Assembly: GCF_018294505.1 (NCBI RefSeq)
Contig: NC_057812.1
Span: 64,188,494-64,252,493, forward strand
Reading direction: 5' to 3'
Source of the DNA: Triticum aestivum
Taxonomy: Eukaryota; Streptophyta; Magnoliopsida; Poales; Poaceae
DNA length: 64,000 nucleotides
Shown: piece by piece, positions 11,049 to 23,083 of the stretch
Layout: every line of letters starts with the position of its first letter
How positions within the stretch are numbered: the first letter of the stretch is position 1
Position numbers and translations under genes: made by a program
The notes under the pieces: model-generated
The model's input: only the letters and a program-made list of their open reading frames with translations
Told to the model about the DNA's origin: nothing
Databases searched by the model: none

Positions 11049-13513
11049 TTTTTTTAGCATCTGTAAAACTTTATTAAGTATCAAGTTTCAACGGAATACA
11101 GATGATATTGGGCAAAACATCTAGCCACACGTGGCGCCCAGAAGGGAGAGAGGAGGCCGCTTTGGCCAACGAATGGGCCTCAGCATTATGAATCCTCCTC
11201 TCATGAACTACTCGAATACAATCAAAAGAAACTCTTTGTGCTCTGAACTCCTCACAAATCATGGAGTAGCGGCATGGACCTCCAGTCTCCAGATTTGCGA
11301 CCACCTCTGCACAGTCAGACGCCACACAAATAGACTAGAGGTTTAGGTCTGATGCTAGCGCCAGTGCTTCACTGCACGCTCGGGCTTCAAGAGTCGCCGG
11401 GTCGACGAGACCGTCGAAAACCATCGCCGAAGCCCCCAAGTACTGGCCAGTCTTGTCTCGGCATATAACAGCTTCAGCCCCTCGATCGCCTTTCCTGGAT
11501 ATGCCGCCATCCACATTCAATTTTGCATCACTCTCTTGTGGAGGGAGCCAACTAGCAGCGGAAGGTGCAGGAAAAGCACACGCACTAGTTCTAGCCTCCT
11601 GTGCTTCTTGGGCATTCACATGCAGGTCTCTAGCATATCCTTGGGCGTTGGGGCGCTGATCTTCTACCATCTCCAGCTCCTCCAAAAATTTATTGACAAA
11701 GCAATGAGTACTCATAGGACTCTGGAATTGATCATCATGTATGGCTCGCCTCCGGACCCACCAAATAGCCCACATAGTCACCAGAACTTGGGTAAGTTCC
11801 ACCGTAGGTAAGGTATCCATTAGCCAAAACAGCCACAGCTTAGCATCCTCCGCCCTGTTTGAAATGATCACTTCTGTTACCTCCTCTTCCGCAAGTGCCC
11901 ACACACATTTGGCCATATGACATTTGAATAGTGAGTGTCTCCAGTTATCAACGGCCGCATGGCAAATCGAGCACTCGGCCGTGTCCGCCATGGATCTCTT
12001 CTACCGGACGTCCCCTGTTGGCAAAGACGTTTTAGATAGGCGCCAAGCAAAAACGCGGATTTTAGATGGTACTTGTGCCTTCCAAATCTTGGACCATGAC
12101 TTGTGAACAGCCCCCACATTAGAGTGTCCTGTGTTATGCTCTAACCAGTCAGTACGTTGCTGTTTTGTTGCTGCTAACAAGTTGTATGCTGACCTCACCG
12201 TAAACACCTCTTTCTTCTCATAGTGCCACGCCCAGAAGTCAGCTTGTGCCCTCGAACTGATAGGTATATTCTGAATTGCTTCTTTGTCCATCGCATAGAA
12301 GTGAGTATCCAGCATATTGCTGTTCCACGCTAGTGTAGTTTGATCGATTAGCTCAGACACCATCACCGGCGGGTTGTTTGTCTTGACACACACTGGCCGG
12401 AGCTTGAAGTCCCGGGGGATCCAGTTGTCGTGCCAAATCTCTGTATCTTCTCCTATTCCAATTCTCTTTATTATACCAAGCTTCAAGGTGTCCCTGCCTT
12501 CAATGATTGACCGCCAAACTTGCGACGGGGACTTGCCCACTTCCGCCTCCAGAACCGTGCAAGTAGGATAGTACACCACCTTCAAGATCCGGGTGCTCAA
12601 GGTCTTAGGTTCTTGCAGGAGTCGCCACGCCTGACGAGCCAAGAGCGCTAGGTTAAAAAGCTCAATATCGCGGAAGCCCATCCCGCCCATAAACTTCGGC
12701 TGTGACATGACCTCCCACGACACCTAGGCTGCCTTCCTTTCTCCCTTTTTAGAACCCCACCAGAATTTCCGAAGCAGGCCGTTTATATGTTGGCACAAAC
12801 CCCGTGGCAGTTTGAAACATGCCGTAGAGTATGTTGGGATAGCTTGGGCCACCGACTTAATAAGAACCTCCTTACCCCCCACTGAAAGAGTTTTTTCCAT
12901 CCATCCCTGCACTTGTTTCCAGATTTTATCCTTAAGGAATTTGAAGGAGCCCTCCTTAGCTCGCCCCACATCAGAAGGGAGCCCAAGATACTTTTCGGAC
13001 AGTTTCTCATTCTAAACATCAAGCACCACTTTGACCTCTTCCCTCAAGTTCTCAGGGCAGCCCTTGCTAAAGAAAATAGAGGACTTCTACTTGTTTATGC
13101 GTTGTCCAGAAGCTGCACAGTACCTCTGCAAAAGCAAATCAACCCTGGTGGCCATAGCTAGGGTATCATGAAAGAACAATAAACTATCATCCGCAAACAG
13201 GAGATGATTCACCTGGGGAGCATTTGGGGCCACTTGAATTCCTGGGATGCTATCATCATGGTTGAGGGATTTGAGTAAACATGACAGGCCCTCAGCTGCT
13301 AGCAAAAAAAGATATGGGGAAATTGGGTCCCCCTGCTGGATACCTCCTGATGGCTTGAACTCGTCAAGCTTCCCACCATTGAACATCACAGCAAAAGACA
13401 CTGATGTGACACATCTCATGACTGTCTCAGTGAAACTAGCACTAATCCCAAGCTTCAGCATGACTGCCTTCAAGTAAGACCACTCAAGACGGTCATACGC
13501 CTTCATCATATCC
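11049..13513 (-). mobile_element. 5'-truncated L1-type LINE
   Basis: The insertion is bounded by perfect 13-bp target-site duplications. On the plus strand it starts with a seven-T run (11049-11055), the short poly(A) tail of a minus-strand element. A TTTATT at 11070-11075 gives AATAAA on the coding strand, overlapping the ORF2 stop. The other end cuts into the reverse transcriptase domain just before the LDMMKAYDRLEW motif, so ORF1, the endonuclease and the RT N-terminus are missing. This is typical of incomplete target-primed reverse transcription. The host is the left LTR of element A. Confidence 0.95.
11074..13513 (-). pseudogene. LINE ORF2 fragment: reverse transcriptase, zf-RVT region, RNase H
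   Basis: One reading frame runs from the truncation point to TAA at 11074-11076. It has no frameshift and four in-frame stops, near 13087, 12724, 12001 and 11335. In order it encodes RT motifs (MMKAYDRLEW, GGIQQGDPISPYLF, LLFADDSLLFF with the catalytic ADD), a thumb/connection part (FKFLKDKIWKQVQGW), and a zf-RVT-like part (RVFAWRLSKTSLPTGDV, then CSICHAAVDNWRHSLFKC). Last comes a plant-type RNase H domain (KLNVDGGISRKGDRGAEAVI through HNAEAHSLAKAAS). The stops look like single-base changes: TAG where Glu (13087), Trp (12724) and Gln (11335) would be expected from related proteins. The open frame around them suggests a young insertion. Confidence 0.92.
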
Positions 13514-14180
13514 AGCTGGGGATTGGGTAGGGTTAGAGCAGGGGCCGGCTGGGCCTGCGGGATGGCCCTGGGCCAAAAGGGCATAGGCGCAGATGGCTGG
13601 GAGGCCCAGCTGGGCTGCGGGGAAGCAGGCTGCCTGGCCGCTGGGCTCTGCTCTCTTAACCTCTCTCAATTTCCTTTAACATAAAGTAAAGAGAGGAGAA
13701 AAAATGGAAAAGGAGGGGTTAGAGAAAACATTTGGGCATGCGGTTAAATCTCCCGGACTCATAAAAATGAGTTCGTTCCGAGAAAATGCATTTGGCACCG
13801 CTTGGAAGGATTGCATTCAAATAATTTTGAATGTGATTCAAATAAGTTGAATTAACAAAACATTTTTGGAGAGTCCAAAAATGTTCGGAATTTTGTGGAG
13901 ATCGGGAAAGCGATGAAAGAAAAAGTGATTCCAAATTGATGGAATATTTATAATAGCTCCCTAAATATTAGGAGGATATGTTATAAAGAGAACTCACTCT
14001 TCCCTCGATTTAAATGGATCGAAGATCCACACAATTTATTTAGTTGAGATGCAAAAGATTTATGACATGGCATGATGACATGATGCAATGCAAAAATAAA
14101 AGGAGCATGCAAAAATAAAACACACGGAGAAACCCGGAACCTATGGAAGTCTTCTCGAGCATCGGTCTTGGGGCGTCACA
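13514..14180 (-). repeat. Element A left LTR, segment 3 (LTR end)
   Basis: This segment is collinear with about 26823-27563 and ends GGGGCGTCACA. The first 13 bases are the right TSD copy of the LINE. Compared with the right LTR it lacks a stretch of about 70 bp around 27238-27305. Confidence 0.9.
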
Positions 14181-14849
14181 ACACTCCACCACTACGAGAG
14201 GATCTCGTCCCGAGATCTAGGATGGCACCGGAGGGAAAACGGAAGAGGAAGACAAACGGTAAAACTAAGTTGCTTCTTTGACAAACGAGTGAAACCAAAG
14301 AACCTTGAGATGATGAACATATTGAAGAAAGAATGCAACGGAGAAGAACGAAGTTGAAAGCACTCCGGTAGGGAAGGGGATCAAGGAAGACCAAATTCGG
14401 GCAGCACTCCGGTTGAAAAAATGATAAGAAACTTTATAAGATGAAAAGAAGTTGAGCAGAGGACACAACACTCCTGTTAAATGGCTAATCAAAGGAAAGA
14501 ACATGATCTGGCAAAACAAGAAGATGGGTTGAAGAGAGTGACATCACAATGCCTCCGGAAGAACTGAGATGATGGAATAGAATGAACGGAGGAGAAAACA
14601 ATATCTTCTACCTCGAATGAGCTTGAAAGCATCTTGAAGAGAAGGGTCGAACGGAGTTGTTGGAAAACCAACAACGAAAAGAGTAAACTTGTTGTGGTCT
14701 TATGGAAAACATCTCAAAACTATGAGGTGAAATTCTGCCACTAACGGAAACGATAGATTGGATTGATATCAACAAGGAGACGAGAACTTATTTCACCGGG
14801 AGGATAAATGAAGAGCTTGGGTCATTTATAAGCATCATAATTAGCAACA
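14181..14849 (-). other. Element A interior, 3' part, non-coding
   Basis: Directly beside the LTR, the minus strand carries CTCGGGACGAGATCCTCTCG and a purine-rich GTGGTGGAGTG, typical of the 3' interior end of grass Gypsy elements. The rest is purine-rich on the plus strand, with repeated CACTCCGG and CACCGG cores and no credible ORF. Confidence 0.75.
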
Positions 14850-14860
14850 CTAGTCGTCAA

Positions 14861-14878
14861 CCCGTGCAACTGCACGGG
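14861..14878 (-). other. Helitron 3' terminal hairpin
   Basis: Inverted repeat CCCGTGCA/TGCACGGG with a 2-nt loop, 7 nt from the terminal CTAG at 14850-14853. Stem, spacing and CTAG fit the canonical Helitron 3' end. Confidence 0.8.
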
Positions 14879-17170
14879 CTAGAAATTTTGTATTATATAT
14901 AAGAAAGTTGTGACAAATTGGAAATGGCAAGCAATAATATGAATATGTTGCTATAGGTTATTATTATTACACATGCATGTGTACCTTGATCCTTGCTTGG
15001 ACATAGGGTCCGATGAAGTTACATTGCTTCGACTACTCATATTGTTTGTGTCAAAGTGTGCCACCATGGCATAAATATTGTCGTTGCATAATGGGAAACC
15101 ACGTCATATTTATCGATGATATGTGGAAATAGGGATGAGTTACTTTATGAAGATATAAAACGATGTATGGGTTACGTTGGTGGAAAATGTTGTTACGAAC
15201 ACAAATGCAGTTGCATTTATCATGCATTCGCGATGAAGTGCGCTATTGTGGCATATATCTTCCTTTTTGCCACAGAAGCATGGTAGAATTATAAAGAGAG
15301 TATGTTTCTATAGACATTTCAAAAAAGAGATTTGTGTATAGTCTCATTATACTGTAAGGACCATATATTATTCAGATTAGAAGTTCTTGTCTCTACCACA
15401 TATTTATATTTTCTATACATACTAATATCTATACCGCATAGACAATCATGTAATTATATGAGATCTTTGTGGTGCATGATAAAGCCAGATTACTTTTGTT
15501 ATTGCAGCAATTTATAAGTATTTAAATATATACTAATAGCTAGTTTCTTCTGTGTTATAAGGACAAAATAAGACATGCATAGACATGCATGTACGTATTA
15601 GAAATATTCTTCTCCAAATGTATCATGTGAATCCATGTAAGCCACGAATCGTGTGCATATCAGGCAAAGCAGTTTTTTTGTAAAAACAATACATAACACT
15701 AATCGACGGAGACACCGCTACCTTGCACATAGTGATATAGGATGGAATTGAATCTGATCCGCTCCTTTCCAACTTAATCGAGTAATGTGTACTTCTCATA
15801 AATAGGCATGTACATACTAATTTTTCTTTTGATCAAACGCTTGGTATATTAATGATCACATTATACATTTATGTAACATTTCTTACTTGTGAAATCTTTT
15901 ACAAATTGGAATATAGGAATTTTATTAATACCTAGAAGAAATACTACTATTCGGAACATATAATAACTGGTACTATACTTTTTTTTAATATTGGTACTAT
16001 ACTTAATTGGACCAAAAGTTACACATATTTTTGATTAGTTCATTTTTTCTACAGATTTATCGGCGCCATTATTTCTCTATGGTTGACATGTATATGAACT
16101 ACTGTCTGTATATATTGATCTGCATTTAGACAAATATCAGGGACAAACACACATACTGTTTAGCACGTGTAGTTGTAAAGGTAGAATACTAATTTCTAGT
16201 ATTAAGCAAATATATTTATAAGATCTTACTACAATGTATATGGAGTGAGAATCAGAGAAATAACCAAGTGTTGTGCAAGGATCATTCTGACTATCCAGTG
16301 GCAGAATAGAAATAGGATGCTAAGCCTGGGGAGAATACTTATGTCCTATAAACCTGCAAATAAGAAGCATGCATTCACCATATATTAGAATTCCAAATTT
16401 TATAGTTCCTTTGCATGTTGGAAATAAGCTTTGCCCCTTGTGATGTGGATTATCACGTAGAATGGAAAGAGGAGAAAAAAATTATGGCTTAGCAGAATCA
16501 ATGAGGGAAAGCACTACATGTAAAGTATCAAAACGTTGTGATAGCAAGAACCCCACCAGATTTGAACTCGTGCTCTTAGTATGACATGAAAAGAGGGGCT
16601 ACTCTCCAATCGAGGTGAAAATAGTAGAACTTTGAACTTACATATATACGCTTAAAAATTCTAAAAGCAAATGGTCAAAAACTCAGAATAGCTTGAGCGG
16701 GCACTACTTGCTAACTCAAGCACATTGCAACACAGTATTAAGTCAAGATTTTGCAACCGAGAGGGAAAGTCAAAAAAATAAATAAATAAGGATTCTAATC
16801 AAACCTGTGAATCCAAGCTAGTATCTAACTATTGTATTGCTCATAGTTTTGCATACACCATGGAACGTACGATACATAGCATGTTGAAAAGATCCAAAGG
16901 GGCAGATCCAAACCATCACGACCGTCAAATCATATTATCTAGCGGTTGAAATCGCTCCAATGTTGAGCACCAAACATGTTTAATGCTCTAATTACCTACC
17001 ACTGCCATTGGTTATAAACACATTCTGACTCAACGCTATCCCATGAAATCTGTCATGTAATTAATATCCTACCATTCCCGCAAAAAAGAAATTTATATCT
17101 TACCAAATACCAACGTGCAACAGATATATCTTACCTAATATAACGTGCAACTAATATCCTACCTAATATA
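14879..17170. other. AT-rich Helitron interior, no gene seen
   Basis: About 2.3 kb of AT-rich sequence without a recognisable protein, RNA gene or organised repeat. Short frames here are chance. Towards the right end (17050-17170) a degenerate CTAATATAAACGTGCAAC unit recurs about three times. Confidence 0.6.
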
Positions 17171-17171
17171 A

Positions 17172-17199
17172 ACGTGCATTGCACGTATATTATTACTAG
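17172..17199 (+). other. Second Helitron-like 3' terminus, plus orientation
   Basis: Hairpin ACGTGC-ATT-GCACGT (17172-17186) is followed after 9 nt by CTAG (17196-17199) and T. It faces away from the end at 14850. It could be the end of a nested plus-strand Helitron whose TC start I cannot place, or a leftover of an inverted Helitron pair. Confidence 0.5.
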
Positions 17200-18099
17200 T
17201 AGAAGATAAAGGCATAGTGCTAGGAGATCATCTCTCAGAGCAATCATCGCTGACATAAACCTTCTGTTAAATCGCATGTCTAAATAGAACCTAGAGGTCT
17301 TTTACTTTTCCTTTATATGGAACCTTCATTTTGACCTTTGGGGACTATAGCCGCCTCAAATATGCAACTTTTTTTTTCTCGAAATTTTAGTATAGTTTAG
17401 TAGGAGCCTTTCCTGGTGTTCCATAAAAATAGCAAAGGGCATATTTCCTTTAGCCTACATATATATAAAAACAAAAACGTCGTTCCTTAATTATTATTCA
17501 AACTGAAAACACATACTATCTTTAAAAGCAAAGATGTACCTTATGTGAGAATCATGCATGTGTTATTTCTAATCAGTTAGGCAATAAAATAATAGCATCG
17601 TATCATTAGATAAATTATTTTTCAACTGAATCAGACACGTGGGGTTTGACAAAATTAAAAGTATATGCGAAGATGTTAAGAAGAAAATGTCAATATATAA
17701 AAATTGTTTCCATAGGCAGATGTGAATTCCGTACAAAAATAGGTCTGTTCGCTTTACAAAAGTTCTAGTGAAACCAAACTCCTGAGTTACTACATGTAGA
17801 GCTCAAAAATATCAGATATAGAGTATAAAATGAGAATGGAATACAAAGTGCGTCTTACAGAAATTATAAGATCTTTTTAATAGCTTCCTACAATATTACA
17901 TAGCATACACAACAATGAGGCATCAAATGAATCAGTATTCTAAATATGTAAAGAAGAATAAGAAACACAAAGTAGCTGCTGCTCGAGCAACTACTACATG
18001 CAAATACAATGCTTGAGAATTTTCAAGCGTTCTGTTCGCTTTTTACCCAGATTCAGCATGGATTAAAAAACCACAGTACTTAATTCCGTGTATCCTAAA
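17200..18099. other. Helitron interior, no gene seen
   Basis: AT-rich non-coding sequence with no protein homology I recognise and no ordered repeat. Confidence 0.55.
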
Positions 18100-18780
18100 T
18101 TCAAGCGTCATGTTCGACGAATTTCACCATAGATTTACATGCCTGTGGACTTGTAGAACCAACAGCGCACTCTACAACATCTGACAGATAAATCGATCTG
18201 CTTTCCGTTCGCTGTAGGTTCTTCATTGGGAAGCAGCACGATCCACTTTAGACCACCATCAGTAGACCTGATCCTACGCTGCATCGCATTGTTATATCGC
18301 AGTCAGCTCGGAACTTATGTCAAGGAGAATAGTTAGACGATGGATTTGATATTTGGCCTTTTTTAGATCAGAAACGTGTGTGTACTTTGTAGCTGTCAGC
18401 AGGTGGAAGGCGCGTCCTGACAAAGAGGCATATTGCATCCTAAATTCAAGCACCATGTTCGAAAAAATTCAGTATAGGTTTACTTGCCTGTGGACATGTA
18501 GAACCAACATCAATCCCGACAAAATCGGACAGATAAATCGATCTGCTCTCCGTTCGCTGTAGGTTCTCCAATGGGCCGCAGCACGATCCACTTTAGACCA
18601 CCTGATCCTACGCTGCATCTTGCAGTCAGCTCCGAACTTAACCCAGAAGAATAGTTAGACGATGGATTTGATAGTTGGCCCTTTTTTAGATCAGAATTGT
18701 GGGTGTACTTTGAAGCTGGCAGTAGGTGCAGGGCGGCTCGGCGATCCTGACAAAGATGAGATCGATCGGGGTCGCTAATA
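18100..18780. repeat. Tandem duplication, about 345-bp unit, inside the Helitron
   Basis: Two diverged copies run in tandem. ACAGATAAATCGATCTGCT is at 18184 and again at 18529, and AGAATAGTTAGACGATGGAT recurs at the same offset. Indels separate the copies. The origin of the unit is not recognised. Confidence 0.8.
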
Positions 18781-18826
18781 ATCCCTTGTACCACCTGCGT
18801 TTGGGATCCTTTGTGGTTCGCCGATG

Positions 18827-18834
18827 GTCATGCC
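18827..18834. repeat. Left TSD of hAT-like MITE
   Basis: GTCATGCC, identical to 19447-19454. Confidence 0.9.
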
Positions 18835-19446
18835 TCAAGATGGCAATGGGGCCCCAAAACCCGCGTCCTTGTGGGTTTTTACCCTATTAGGAGATGGGGA
18901 TAGGCGACTTTTTATCCCCACGGGGCTGCTCGTGGGTACATTATAAAACCCGGCATGTTTCGCGGGTTTAAACCTGTTTGAGTACTACCCGAATCCGAAA
19001 CCCGACAAAACCCGTCAAAATACATTATTCAGCACGCACCGATCCATCTTGACTCAAGTGGCCCAAATCCACACTGCCCGAGCAGCCGAGCCCCACGGCG
19101 TCGAGGCCCTGGAGTACAAACCAACCCCTCGCTCGGTCGCTGCAGTGTTGCTCGCTCTATAGGACTCTCTCTCCCGCACAACACGACACCTAAACCTAGA
19201 CCTAGGTCCCCCAGCCGTCGCCTGCTGCTGTAATATGCTCATGTTTTTCTTCCAAATGTTGCTGTTTTCATTGACTGCTCATGGGGACGGGTTCCCCGTG
19301 GGTTTTGAAAACCCGATGGGTTTAGGGGACGGGCAAAAATTTAACCCCACGCGTTGATGGGGACGGGGACGGGTTTGCGATTTTTCTCGTGGAGATGGGT
19401 TTGGGCAAGCAAAACCCGATGGGTTTCGTCCCCGTTGCCATCTTGA
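18835..19446. mobile_element. hAT-type MITE, 612 bp
   Basis: Terminal inverted repeats start TCAAGATGGCAA(T/C)GGGG, 17 bp with one mismatch, and weaker pairing of CCCGCG/CGGGT-rich tracts extends inward. Flanking 8-bp direct repeats GTCATGCC are perfect. The TSD length and the GATGGCAACGGGG-type end fit hAT. There is no transposase; the longest frame (62 codons) is not recognisable. Nested in the Helitron, so it landed later. Confidence 0.88.
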
Positions 19447-19454
19447 GTCATGCC
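19447..19454. repeat. Right TSD of hAT-like MITE
   Basis: GTCATGCC, identical to 18827-18834. Confidence 0.9.
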
Positions 19455-19488
19455 GAGCACCGAGTGCACTTGATGGCGATGGGATCGA

Positions 19489-19880
19489 GGGAAGAGACGA
19501 ATTGAAGGAGGTGGGGTCGAGGGAGATGTTTTTCCTATTTTAGGGGGAGATATCTTTCCTTTCTGTTTTTGCGTGATTGTTTTCCTTTTTCAATCGCCAG
19601 AAGATTTTATTGACAGATCTATTTCCTTTTTCTTTTCATCACGGGATTTTACATGAAAGGAGGCTATCTGTTTTTTAGCATGGAAGGGAAGAGACGAATT
19701 GAAGGAGGTGGGGTCGAGGGAGATGTTTTTCCTATTTTAGGGGTAGATATCTTTCCTTTCTGTTTTTGCGTGATTGTTTTCCTTTTTCAATTGCTAGAAG
19801 ATTTTATTGACAGATCTGTTTTGTTTTTCTTTTCATCACGGGATTTTACATGAAAGGAGGCTATCTTTTTTTTAGCATGG
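19489..19880. repeat. Tandem duplication, 196-bp unit
   Basis: GGGAAGAGACGAATTGAAGG occurs at about 19489 and again 196 bp later. The two units are nearly identical through CATCACGGGATTTTACATG, and a short partial third copy of the unit follows. Confidence 0.85.
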
Positions 19881-20191
19881 AAGGAAGATATCTTTTTTAA
19901 AGTAACCGATGGATGCTTTGTTTGTTTGTTAAGCCAATCTTGACCGTGTCGCATTCCTTTATTTTGTACGGGGCCATACATGCTACCATTGATTGCAATT
20001 AGTTTTTTCTCTTGGAGATGGATTATTTGTTTGTTGAACGTGTCTGCTTTAATTATGGACGGACCATCTGTGTAACACATGTTTACATTTTATCTTGGAC
20101 GTTAATTCTATAATCTAACGGTGTAATTAATTTTGATGATGTGGATTAATGAGAAGGCCTTAAAAGGTGCCTCCAATTAGTAAATATAAGA

Positions 20192-23067
20192 TTCCCAATG
20201 GAAGGCTTTCGGTGAAATATAAACCAAGATACTCCGATGAAGAGAACGATGGATTGAGAAGAGCTCATGCTCGAAGAAATTATGGGTTTAACTATCTCAT
20301 TCCTGACAACTTGCGAATCATGAAACACGAAAGAAATTGTCAAAATGACATAACACCACCTGAAAAGATAAGGTAGAAGGAATTGCACTCTGGATTGCAC
20401 GAAGAAGAATATTTGAGCTCCTCTGAAAAGAATCTTGATGAACGCTTTGAGAAGGAAATAAATCCTTGATGAACCATCATGTAGAACCTCCATGAAGAAC
20501 TCCAGCAACAAAAGAATGATCACACGAAAAGAAGGATGAAAGAATAAGGTTGAAGCCTTGCGATGATTTAGATGGAGCTTCAAGATGCTATAATTGAGAG
20601 AGCTTGGAATTCCGGGAAGAAAAGATGAAACAATTGAAATCGAGAATTTATTCATCATGAACAAACTGCGAAGGAAGGAATTGATTACTTGGGTGAAACA
20701 AGAATAATAATTACATTATGTGTATCCTTCACCAATTTAATTGATGACAAGCAACGAATTTGGCATACTACTTATACTCGTTGAAAAGGATTAAGAGAGA
20801 TTTAGCATAACTTGATAAGGTCTTCAAGAAACCACCGGTAGGATTGAAAAGAATGAATGAATTGATGTGATAACGAATGGAAGAAGAAACTTGGAAGAAA
20901 CCACCGTAAGAATTAAGAAACGATCAAGGAAAAGATAGCAAAACACCGGGGAAAAATTGGGAAAACGAATGAAGATACTTGAGGGAAATTAGATGCTAGC
21001 GAACGAAGAGATCATGAACTAATTAGAGGATATTTGATCGTTGCACCTGTGAGATTTGGAGAACGAGAGCTGAAAGCTGGAATGAATAATCCTGAGATGA
21101 TGACCTTCGGAGAATCAAATTGAAAAGAATCTTGAATTGCTCCGGATAGGTGGAAAGAATTCTCACAATTGAAAACAATTATGAGAGAATGGCAATAAGT
21201 TAGAGCCATGAATCTTGAATAGAATGGAGCAAGATATGGAGGAAAAATTCTTCTTCGGTCTTCAAATGTTGAGAATGACGATGAGAGATAGCACCATGAA
21301 TTGTTGAGATACTACGGGATGACGAATAGAAAGGTTGAACCAAACGATGAAAAGAATTTGAAAGATCTAGGAGAGACACATATGATTGATGATAATTCAT
21401 TCTTACATCAAACTTTGAAAAGAAATTTGAGGATAGCTCTGGGAAAATAAGAAGAGTCAGGTAAGATCCTGGGAAAAGACCTGTGGATTAGGGCCCACTC
21501 AAAGAAACACCGTTGAAATGATTTAAAAGAGAGGTTGCACCGGTTAAATTAAATGACTTGAATGAGATAACATCCTCGAAAGAGCTTGAACGAATGTAGA
21601 GTGGAAACACGAATCTTCGAGATATCTTGAGCACTCCGGAACAATTGAATAGTGAGAAGTGGAAGATTAAGAGGTGCACCGGCATGAGGAGGTATTTGAA
21701 ACGAGGAAAAAGGATATGACCAACAAAGCTTGACTTGAAACCACCGGAGATGAAAAGAATGAAGAATGATGAACGTGTAGAGCATCTTCACGAGAACCGC
21801 CATGTAAGAATATTGACGGAACAGAATGGGGAGACTTCATATCCATAAGATGGATGCTTGATTAAGACATCTGAGTGCTTGAGGAAAAAGGGTGGGCGGG
21901 CGGGAAAAACAAACGCAGCTTGGGACGAATGAAACAAACAACGTTGAGAAGAACTGATAATTGATCTTGCGAATGTTGACGTGATCGGATCCACTTGAAG
22001 AGAGACACACCGGTTGAACAAGATTGGCATAACAATCTCGATTATCAAGAAGGATTAGTATTCGCATAGTAGTATGAGAACACCGCTTAGGAAAGGTATG
22101 GAATCAACTCTTGACTTCGAAGCAACTCGAATACCACAGCTCAAAAACAAAAAACAAAGGATTTGCTTGCGGAATAAGCCGGAACAAACATATGATAGAG
22201 ATTTCGTCCGAAGTTTTCGTGGTGGGGCCTACATGGGCTCGATCGTACAACACCATCATGTACAAGGCAGTGCACATGACATACGAAGCGTCCCCGAGTC
22301 AGCGTAGCCAAGGACTCTTTAAGACACAATGAGACCACTGTAAAACCAACCGTGGATAGGCGGACCACTAGACGTCGAACCCCAATTTCATATCATACAT
22401 CTGTCGGAAAGATATCCTAAGAGCTACTTGAATTCCCACTTATAAACTCCCGAAATTTCACGGTTATGCAATCAGGTGTTGGGGATACAGGGCAAGCATA
22501 ATATCTCACCCAAAACTACACAAATCCTACATCCAGCTGTATCCATCCTTCAACAAATAACCAAGAAACCTTCGGAAATATATACCTCAACCTTCGAAAA
22601 GCATCCGTTATACGAGTTATGGAAATACTCCCGAACCCCCGCCCCAGTACTGGGTGGCGTCGAGGTTATCTCACCAACAACTGCATAAAAGAGATTTTCG
22701 ATGTCGGCGAAACTCAAGTATTCCAGAACTGCAACAATAAAATTGTGACGACAACACCTCGGAGCTCAACTCCCTAGGACACTGCCACAACCCCTAAATG
22801 TCAGGAGGCAGCAAGAACAATGTTCTCGTCACAAAACCATCGGAACGATTCCAAGATTCCCCTGTGATCCTAAATTTTTTTAGTGAAATTTGAGAAGAGA
22901 AGATTCAAAACTCTACGTCAGGATGCCTCACCAGAGCGACGAAGGGACTGAGGAGTAAAAAGAATCCTACTCTCCGATATATATAATCCTATAAGACTCA
23001 AAACATTTTTCTAGACACAACAACGCCAGCGATTCGATCAAGCAGGGGGCTCCTAAGTCGGGGAAGG
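20192..23067 (-). other. Element A interior, non-coding, degenerate short motifs
   Basis: About 2.9 kb continuing the interior after the Helitron. The plus strand is purine-rich and built of irregularly spaced CACCGG/CACTCCGG cores separated by GAAGAA/GAATGA-rich spacers of tens of bases. No gag, protease, RT or integrase motif was found in either strand. The longest frames (for example 20146-20664, minus) are low in information. The absence of coding fits a LARD-type element; an eroded coding origin cannot be excluded. Confidence 0.7.
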
Positions 23068-23083
23068 CTCTGATTACCAACTT
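23068..23083 (-). other. Primer binding site of element A
   Basis: The plus strand reads GGCTCTGATTACCAAC, that is TTGGTAATCAGAGCC on the minus strand: the usual Met-tRNA site TGGTATCAGAGCC with one extra base. It lies directly beside the right LTR, which fixes the element on the minus strand. Confidence 0.8.

Larger units (their letters stand above)
14850..20191 (-). mobile_element. Non-autonomous Helitron
   Basis: On the minus strand the left boundary reads CTAG followed by the host T, the Helitron 3' end. It is preceded by a perfect 8-bp-stem hairpin (plus-strand 14861-14878, CCCGTGCA-AC-TGCACGGG) placed 7 nt from CTAG. The opposite boundary gives a minus-strand 5' start TCTTATATTTACTAATTGG, again in an A/T site. 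There is no TSD, as expected. Joining the flanks restores an A-T dinucleotide inside element A. No Rep/helicase ORF is present, so it is non-autonomous. The 5' end is less certain than the 3' end. Confidence 0.75.

Noticed and set aside
10100..11124. Several overlapping ORFs of 60-300 codons on both strands
   Set aside because: GC-rich LTR sequence of element A (and the Copia LTR end). Frames are not preserved in the second LTR copy at 25843-26894, and the proteins are Arg/Ala/Pro-rich without domains.
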